Source: Voacanga thouarsii (Eukaryota > Streptophyta > Magnoliopsida > Gentianales > Apocynaceae). Taken from it: 64,000 nt of DNA. A program made the position numbers and the translations under genes. Location of the stretch: assembly GCA_026120185.1 (NCBI GenBank), contig JANUWF010001161.1, positions 1,002,001 through 1,066,000 on the forward strand, written 5' to 3'. The notes beneath the pieces are model-generated. The model made no database searches. It saw only the letters and a list, made by a program, of their open reading frames with translations, and was not told the origin of the DNA. This document shows positions 58,261-64,000 of this stretch, piece after piece. Numbering within the stretch: the stretch's first letter is position 1; each line of letters begins with the position of its first letter.

Positions 58261-59135
58261 TTATTTCTTTCTCTTGTACACCCACTTACACCCAATGGGT
58301 TTTATCCCTTCAGGTGAAGCTACAGGATCCTAAACTTGATTGAAGTACATAGACTCAATCTCGGCTTTCATTGCTTCATGTCATAGATTTACATCGGCAT
58401 CAGCAATAGCCTCCTCGTATCTAGTGGGGTCTTGTTCCTGATGGTTGGGGATCAGCTCAAAAGCTTCTCTAGTCTATCTCTCTGGAACCCTAGACACTCT
58501 TCCACTATGATGAGGCTCCATATGTACAGGCTCTTGAGGCTGTGCGTCTTCTTATTCCGCAATCGGGTCAAAAGAAGTTGATTTCGAAGATAACTTCTCC
58601 TCAAGTTCCAACCTCATTGAACCTTTAGTGGAAGTACTTTGATCATCTTCTAAGTATCTAGCACTGGTATTGACTAGTACCTTCTGCTCCTTAGGATGAT
58701 AAAGTAACCACCCTTTGTCCCTTTTGGATACCCAACAAAATAGCATAATTTTGATCTTGGTTCCAACTTATCTCCCTTGACTAATACATAAGCTGGACAA
58801 TCCCATATCCTGAGATAATTCAGACTTGACTTACGCCTAATCCACATCTTATAGGGAGTCCTAGATACTGACTTGGAAGGCACTAAGTTCAGAATATATG
58901 CCGCTGTTTCCAGGGCATATCCCTAAAAAGACACTGGAAGAGTAGCATGAGATATTATGCTTTGGACCATTTCCATCAATGTCCTGTTCCTTCTCTCAGC
59001 TACTCCGTTCTACTGGGGTGTCCTCGGCATAGAGAGCTGGGATACTATCCCATGATGTACCATGTAGTCCTTGAATTCACCAAGAAGGCACTCTCCACCA
59101 CGATCCGATCGTAATGTCTTGATCAATTTACCTGT
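58261..59135 (-). pseudogene. Copia integrase C-terminal half and linker, element 2
   Basis: Pieces in order are NGVAERR (catalytic Glu region, just after an in-frame stop near 59015), PSKSVSRTPYKMW, SLNYLRIWDCPAYVLVKGDK, GYPKGTKGGYF and the linker MRLELEEKLSSKS. Frames change at least twice. Confidence 0.85.
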
Positions 59136-59921
59136 TTAAAGCTCCACTTCAGCCTTAAACTCTTTGAACTTGTCAAAAAAGTCAGACTTACGTCTCATTA
59201 GGTAAACATAACCAAACCTTGTACAATCATCCGTGAAAGTGATGAAGTACTCAAAATCTCCTTTAGCTGGTGTAGACAGGGGACCACATACATCAGTGTG
59301 AACAAGACTTAATACCTCATTGGCTCTATCCGCCTTAGGGGCAAATGACCTTTTGGTCATCTTTCCCATCAGGTAGGACTCACACTGAGGCCAATTTTCC
59401 AATCTCAATGAGCCCAAAGGCCCATCATGGATTAGCCTCTGAATCCTAATTGAGTTAATATGATCCAACCTTAGATGCCAAAGGTTTGAGTCATTGACAT
59501 TTGCCTTTCTCTTCTTAGTTAAAGGTTCAGATTGAGTGTTATTCAATTGATTGTTAATAGGGTTTAAAAAAAATAGATTTCTATACATGTGCTCAGTACA
59601 TAAAATTTTTTCATCTTTACTGATAGAAATACCAGAATAGAAAGATACAAAATATCCTTGATTTATTAGTTTCGCAACCGAAATCAAATTCTGTCTAAAT
59701 CTAGGCACATATAAAATATCTTTCAAAACCACTATTCTATTACAATTAAATACAAGATCCAGCTTTCCCACTGCAAGGGCCCAAACTTGTGCTCTATTTC
59801 CAACACATAGTCCATGTTCGCCCTTCTGGAGTTTTCTAATCTTTCTAAACCTCTGCAAGGAGTTACAGATATGATCAGTGGCTCCTGAATCAACAATCCA
59901 AGTGGAAGTTAATCCAACCAT
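59136..59921 (-). pseudogene. Copia protease, pre-integrase and integrase N-terminal half, element 2
   Basis: 261 open codons. Residues 8-16 are the protease site WIVDSGATD. LWHLRLDHINSIRIQRL and CESYLMGKM form the zinc-binding region; the last Cys of the usual C-x2-C is Tyr. LVHTDVCGPLSTPAKG and FITFTDDCTRFGYV contain the first two catalytic Asp residues of integrase. The block ends where the catalytic Glu half is out of frame. Confidence 0.92.
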
Positions 59922-59993
59922 TGATATAGACTCTAGATAGAAAGCATTACCTGTGGGGTTTTTCTTGGCTTGAAGATCTGGACACTCCTTTTT

Positions 59994-60758
59994 TCAGTGT
60001 CTCTTCTTCCCACATTTGAAGTACTTGCCCTTTAGTTTGTCTTTGGTCTTGGTCTTGGGCTGGGCTACTGCGTTTCCCTTCTTCCTTTTGAACTTTCTGG
60101 GCTTGGGCCTAGTTCTTGAGGAAGAAGCCTTAGTAATCATAGCCTTTGATTGAGGCTTCATAACCTTCTCTGCTATCTGGAGTTCTTTCATTAACTCAGT
60201 TAAACTTATGTTTAACTTGTTAATGTTGTAATTCAACTTGAACTGAGTAAATGAACCTGGTAGAGACTCGAGAACCATATCCACTTGGCTCTCGGGGTCA
60301 ATGACAGCCCCTAAGATTTTGCTTTCTCGAAAATAGCAATCATCTTGAGCACGTGCTCTTTGACTGATGGTCCCTCAGCCATCTTAGTGTCAATGCTGGT
60401 TCAAAGAGCCTCTTGCCTTGCGGGCTGGCTCTTATATATCTGCGAACATCATAGCTAATGATTGGCTAATGTCATACGCAGAAGCCATGTGCTCATGTTT
60501 TAACTGGAGCACATTAGACATGGAGGCTAACATATAGCAACGTACCATTTCGTCAGCCTTCTTCCATGCCTTCTCAGCCTTTCGCTCTTCGGTGGTAGAA
60601 CCTTCCCCAATCACAGGGCAGTTCTCGTAAAAGACATACTTATACTCCTCGGCTGTGAGTATTATGTCCAGGTTCCTCTTCCAGTCCACATAGTTTGGAC
60701 CCGTTAACTTATTCTCTCGGAGAATAACGGCCAAAGGACTGAAAGAACCTCCCACCAT
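59994..60758 (-). pseudogene. Copia gag, element 2
   Basis: ATG at 60756-60758 (MVGGSFSPLAVILREN, LTGPNYVDWKRNLDIIL, then AWKKADEMVRCYMLASMSN). The frame breaks at 60285-60431, then a 96-codon piece (59994-60284) has FTQFKLNYNINK and the knuckle KYFKCGKKRH. The knuckle ends in a stop where element 1 has Trp. The first knuckle Cys is Tyr, as in element 1. Confidence 0.9.
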
Positions 60759-60759
60759 T

Positions 60760-61872
60760 TCTGGAAAATTGAAAAATAAAAGAAAGGGTTTAGTTTGTGA
60801 AAACAGAATAAATTTGTGCACTGAAAATAATTTGGCTCTTAGGAAAACTGACATAGCTTCTTAGGAAGATTAACAGTTTCCTAAGTTAAGTGTATTAACC
60901 ACCACAAATTAATTTCTCTTCTAGGTAATGGTCTAAAGGATAACTCCATCGAGGGGATGGCCGTTTCCTCTCATTTCCTATGGACATACCTAGCACTGTA
61001 ACCTCCAACGTGGGCTGGCCGATTATAGTACGTGCCCCAAGTTATTAATTATAACCTTCTATTAGATCTAGATCCTTGTGGTATTCCCATCCTATACGGG
61101 TTCACTCCCAGGGTGATGCGAGGGGATCCACGATCTTTAATGAGGATCGTGATAGAAGCCGTGGGGCCGTTGGAACCCCTCTCCCACTTAGTCTTTTAAA
61201 ATAAGATTTCTGTGAAAAATATCCTTTTGAAATTTCCATTAAGTTTTTCCTTAACTCAAAAATAAAATATATAAATCCATTAAAATCTCTATGTCAAGGT
61301 TTATATCTTTTGAGAGATTTTTCCATGGACTAATTTTATTTAAGTTAAAAAACTTAATGATTTTAAAAATTTTCCAATTAAAACTTTCTAGAGACTTTGG
61401 TCTCAAGTTTATTTGACAAAATAATTTTTCTAGTGCAAAATAAAACAAAATGGCTTTCTATTTTAACTTACAAAAATATCTAAATCAATATATGTTCTAT
61501 GTCAAGGATTAAATCATTTGAGAAAATATCTAAGGATTAATTTTTGTTCAAATTAAAATAACCATTTAATTTTTAAAGAAAAAATGTTTACTTGTCAAAA
61601 GTGTTCCAAAAGACTTTAGTCTTTGAGAAAATGCACACATAGGTACACAAAAAAATAGCATGCTAGAAAACAGTAAACGTTTTCATGCTTTTCTATTTTT
61701 AAACTTAAGTGCCCAAATAATAGAATTAAACACATTAATTAATTAATGATCCTATTTAATCATAAAATCCCTTACTAATATTTTTCATGCAAATATATTC
61801 CAAAAATATTAACTATTGCAAAAATATTAATTTCTCTTGGTATGGGACCCAAAATAGAAAAAAAAAACAGAG
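60760..61872 (-). other. Leader of copia element 2, shortened
   Basis: Non-coding and similar to 47967-49140 in element 1. It ends in an A run at about 61857-61872, where it joins LTR sequence. About 0.6 kb of leader and the primer site present in element 1 are missing. Confidence 0.75.
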
Positions 61873-63824
61873 GAAAAAAAAAAAGGGCTTAATAGCAGCA
61901 TGGAAGCGTTTATAACATACCTTTGCATGCCTTAAATCTCTTAGGCTGTGAAAGAATGGATTGAACCACATGATCAGCCCGTTCTTGTCCGCTTGATGAA
62001 GCTTCCGGTTCGAATCCCGCTAATCTCCTACTTCGTCTCGTTTGCATAAACACCAAGCTTTTCGGATCACGGAATATTCCACTGCTTCAATCCTTATTAG
62101 TAAAACAAAGGGTGAGGAGGAGTGGTCTCAATCCTTCTTGATTCTATTGCTATTGATTAGCAAAGCACCAAGAACAACAAGAGAAAGGAGACTCATGAGA
62201 GAGAGAGAGAGAGAGGCTTAGGGAAAATTAGGGTTTTTTTCTTTCCAAGAGGCGTGAGTTCTTGTTAGCCAAACCTAGGTCTTTAATATCTGATAAAAAT
62301 ATCCTCCGGGATATGATATTTCAAAAACCCAGATGTTATCAACAGAGTAAGTTTGGCTTAACTCTAAACTCTTCTGAACTGTATCTGGAAGAAACCCTAT
62401 AGTCCAAGCTATTGGGCCAAAATGATATTTATTATTTTTCTTGGACCCAAAAAGTCCAAAATAATAAACATTAATTATTTATTTCTTGGGCTTGTAAAAA
62501 TAACCCAATAAATAATTAGTGAGCCCAAATAAACCAAAAATAATTAAACTTTAAATATTTATTTCTTGGGCCTATATAAATAACCCAATAAATAATTAAG
62601 CATTAATTATTTCCCTCTAGTTTTAGCCCAGGTTAATTTTCTAATTATTCAAACTGGACCTAGGCCCTGAATAATTAATTAACCAATTAAACTAAATAAT
62701 AAATTTCTCTCAACTCTTCTTTATTTATTTATTTATTTTTATTCCAGTCTAATAATAAATTAGACTTCCTGAATAAAATAAAATAAAATTCTCTTTAACT
62801 GAGACCAATTCGTCAACCTAAAATTAATTAGGACCTACGGACTATTCCGAGGACCAAAAAGACACATCGCCTTGGCTACTAAAATGACCAAAATATCCAT
62901 GCTATATAAACAACTATATTTTGCATTTTAAATATTTTCTAATATCACCATAAGGAAATATTGACCCCAAGGACAATGCTGCATTAGCAAAGTCTCCGAC
63001 CTACAGGTGAAATGACTAAAATACCCCGCTACACATCGCTGTACATTTAGAGAGGAAAAAATGTACTAACACCTCTCTAAATGAGATCTACCATCGTTAG
63101 GCTTCTAGTCCAATGATCCACGATTTCCTGGAGTGTTTTCGCTTTCCAAGGGAGCTACCCCAAAGCAAACATCCAAGTCATGTTTCCCAGGGCCCTGGAC
63201 ATTTTAGATCATTCAAACATCCACAAGGGGCGATATGTGTAGAAACTATCTTATACAAGTCTGTCTTAACTAACTAGTTACATATACCCAATACACAAGT
63301 ATATTGGTTCTACCATAGAACCTCAACTATAGCATATCAAAGTATATGCTTCTAGTTTCGTCAGACCACCAACCCATACTCAAGTCGTAGAGTACTAATC
63401 CACGCTGTAGCAGTAGTAGTCTAGGTTTTTACCAAATAGTACTTTAAGAAACCACTACTACAGGTCCTGTTTTACGTATTCAAAATACTCTTATGTTATA
63501 AAGTGAGTGGACTATTCACTGGCCAAAAGTAAGCCATTCCCCATTGGAATTCATAACATAATAACCTAAATATAATAAGATTCTCATTCTCATCAATAGG
63601 TTAAGAACAAATGTTTATGTGTTTAAATAACCCGTGATCCATACCTTACTGTGAAAGACCACCATTCACATGGATTACTTATTTAAACACAATGGGTCTT
63701 TTCCAAACGAAATTGTGCACAAATAAAAAATAAATTCAAAAACTATTTCTGAAAATAAATTCTTTTATTAAAATATTCGATTTTTACATCAGAAACCTAG
63801 TCTAAGAGGGCATACTTTCCAACA
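61873..63824 (-). repeat. 5' LTR of copia element 2, truncated at its inner end
   Basis: It matches 54886-56834. On the plus strand it starts within the AGAGGAAAAA run, so about 50 bp next to the primer site are missing. It ends CATACTTTCCAACA, then the CTTTT duplication. GA microsatellite at about 62198-62214. Confidence 0.9.
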
Positions 63825-63829
63825 CTTTT

Positions 63830-64000
63830 ATTTAGGTGTGTTTTTATTTTGATATTATTTTTGTTGTGATTTTATTTGTATTTTGTTTTACAAGTTGGAC
63901 TAAAGTCCTTTTTGACAAGCTCTTCTTTCTTTTCCAAGTTCATATCGTTTGGAGCATTATTACCCTCAGGGAATATTGCTTAACTTTCTACCTACTTTAT
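63830..64000. other. Continuation of the gypsy-type element
   Basis: T-rich sequence after the right duplication of copia element 2. No coding or terminal signal is visible before the window ends. Confidence 0.5.

Larger units (their letters stand above)
54837..63824 (-). mobile_element. Ty1/copia retrotransposon 2 (defective)
   Basis: A 9.0 kb element on the minus strand with a perfect 5-bp duplication CTTTT at 54832-54836 and 63825-63829. The order from its 5' end is LTR (about 61873-63824), leader, gag, protease, integrase, reverse transcriptase, RNase H, polypurine tract and 3' LTR (54837-56834). LTRs are about 91% identical by eye. The primer site and the last few tens of bases of the 5' LTR are deleted. 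Gene order and sequence match element 1, so both belong to one lineage, although the 3' parts of their LTRs differ. Confidence 0.94.
51971..64000 (+). mobile_element. Pol-less gypsy-type element with tRNA-Asp primer site, split by copia element 2, running off the window
   Basis: An LTR (51971-53392) begins TGATAGGGGC and is followed by TGGCGCCATTGCTAGGGA, a tRNA-Asp-type primer site. The internal region 53420-54836 has only remnants of gag-like C-terminal sequence and then copia element 2. 63830-64000 should be its continuation. The 3' LTR is not in the window. Confidence 0.7.

Noticed and set aside
1..64000. A host protein-coding gene or gene fragment captured by a transposon
   Set aside because: I read the longer frames on both strands and found only retrotransposon and transposase proteins. 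A similarity search could still reveal short fragments I cannot see by eye.

Overview
The window looks like repeat-rich intergenic DNA from a flowering plant, probably a dicot. It is AT-rich and consists almost entirely of nested transposable elements: Ty3/gypsy-type LTR elements, Ty1/copia elements, a TRIM, a CACTA (En/Spm) element, and a Mutator-like MITE. Plant primer-binding sites are present, complementary to initiator tRNA-Met and tRNA-Asp. I found no convincing host gene, rRNA gene, functional tRNA gene or CRISPR array. Every recognisable transposon protein is broken by stops or frameshifts, except short intact blocks such as the RNase H of the second copia element. The species cannot be named from the sequence.

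Layout. 1-2052 is anonymous AT-rich DNA. 2058-14997 is a solo LTR (TSD TAAAT) split by a second LTR element at 3569-12861. That element's 3' LTR is in turn split by a third, a 4.3 kb solo LTR at 8492-12829. 15003-17739 is a spacer holding an 815 bp Mutator-like MITE. 17740-18128 is the end of an inverted LTR. At 18129 a CACTA element begins, with a G-rich tract, palindromic subterminal repeats and a degraded TNP2 transposase. It contains a complete TRIM (19133-19668) and a minus-strand solo LTR (19794-21510). At 24653 an Athila-like gypsy element enters the TNP2 sequence and runs to about 32475. From 32476 the same LTR end, spacer, MITE and inverted LTR seen at 13698-18128 appear again, about 90% identical by eye. 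This second copy lacks the CACTA element and carries a copia solo LTR (36500-37948). 40481-42404 holds copia LTR remnants. The right third contains two minus-strand copia elements: element 1 at about 42405-51680 and element 2 at 54837-63824 (TSD CTTTT). Element 2 sits inside a pol-less gypsy-type element that starts at 51971 and runs off the window.

How the parts relate. The three large LTR types on the left have TGTAACACCC / GGGTGTTACA-like ends and an initiator-Met PBS, suggesting a Del/Tekay-like or derived non-autonomous group. They share three internal modules at matching places: a tRNA-like A-box/B-box segment about 250 nt from the LTR start, a 12-bp palindrome, and a row of small hairpins about 0.5 kb from the LTR end. 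The hairpin arms differ between LTR types but stay complementary, which suggests selection on structure. The one internal region left in this group encodes a very acidic open reading frame that I do not recognise. These shared LTR modules and the acidic ORF are the most novel-looking content of the window.
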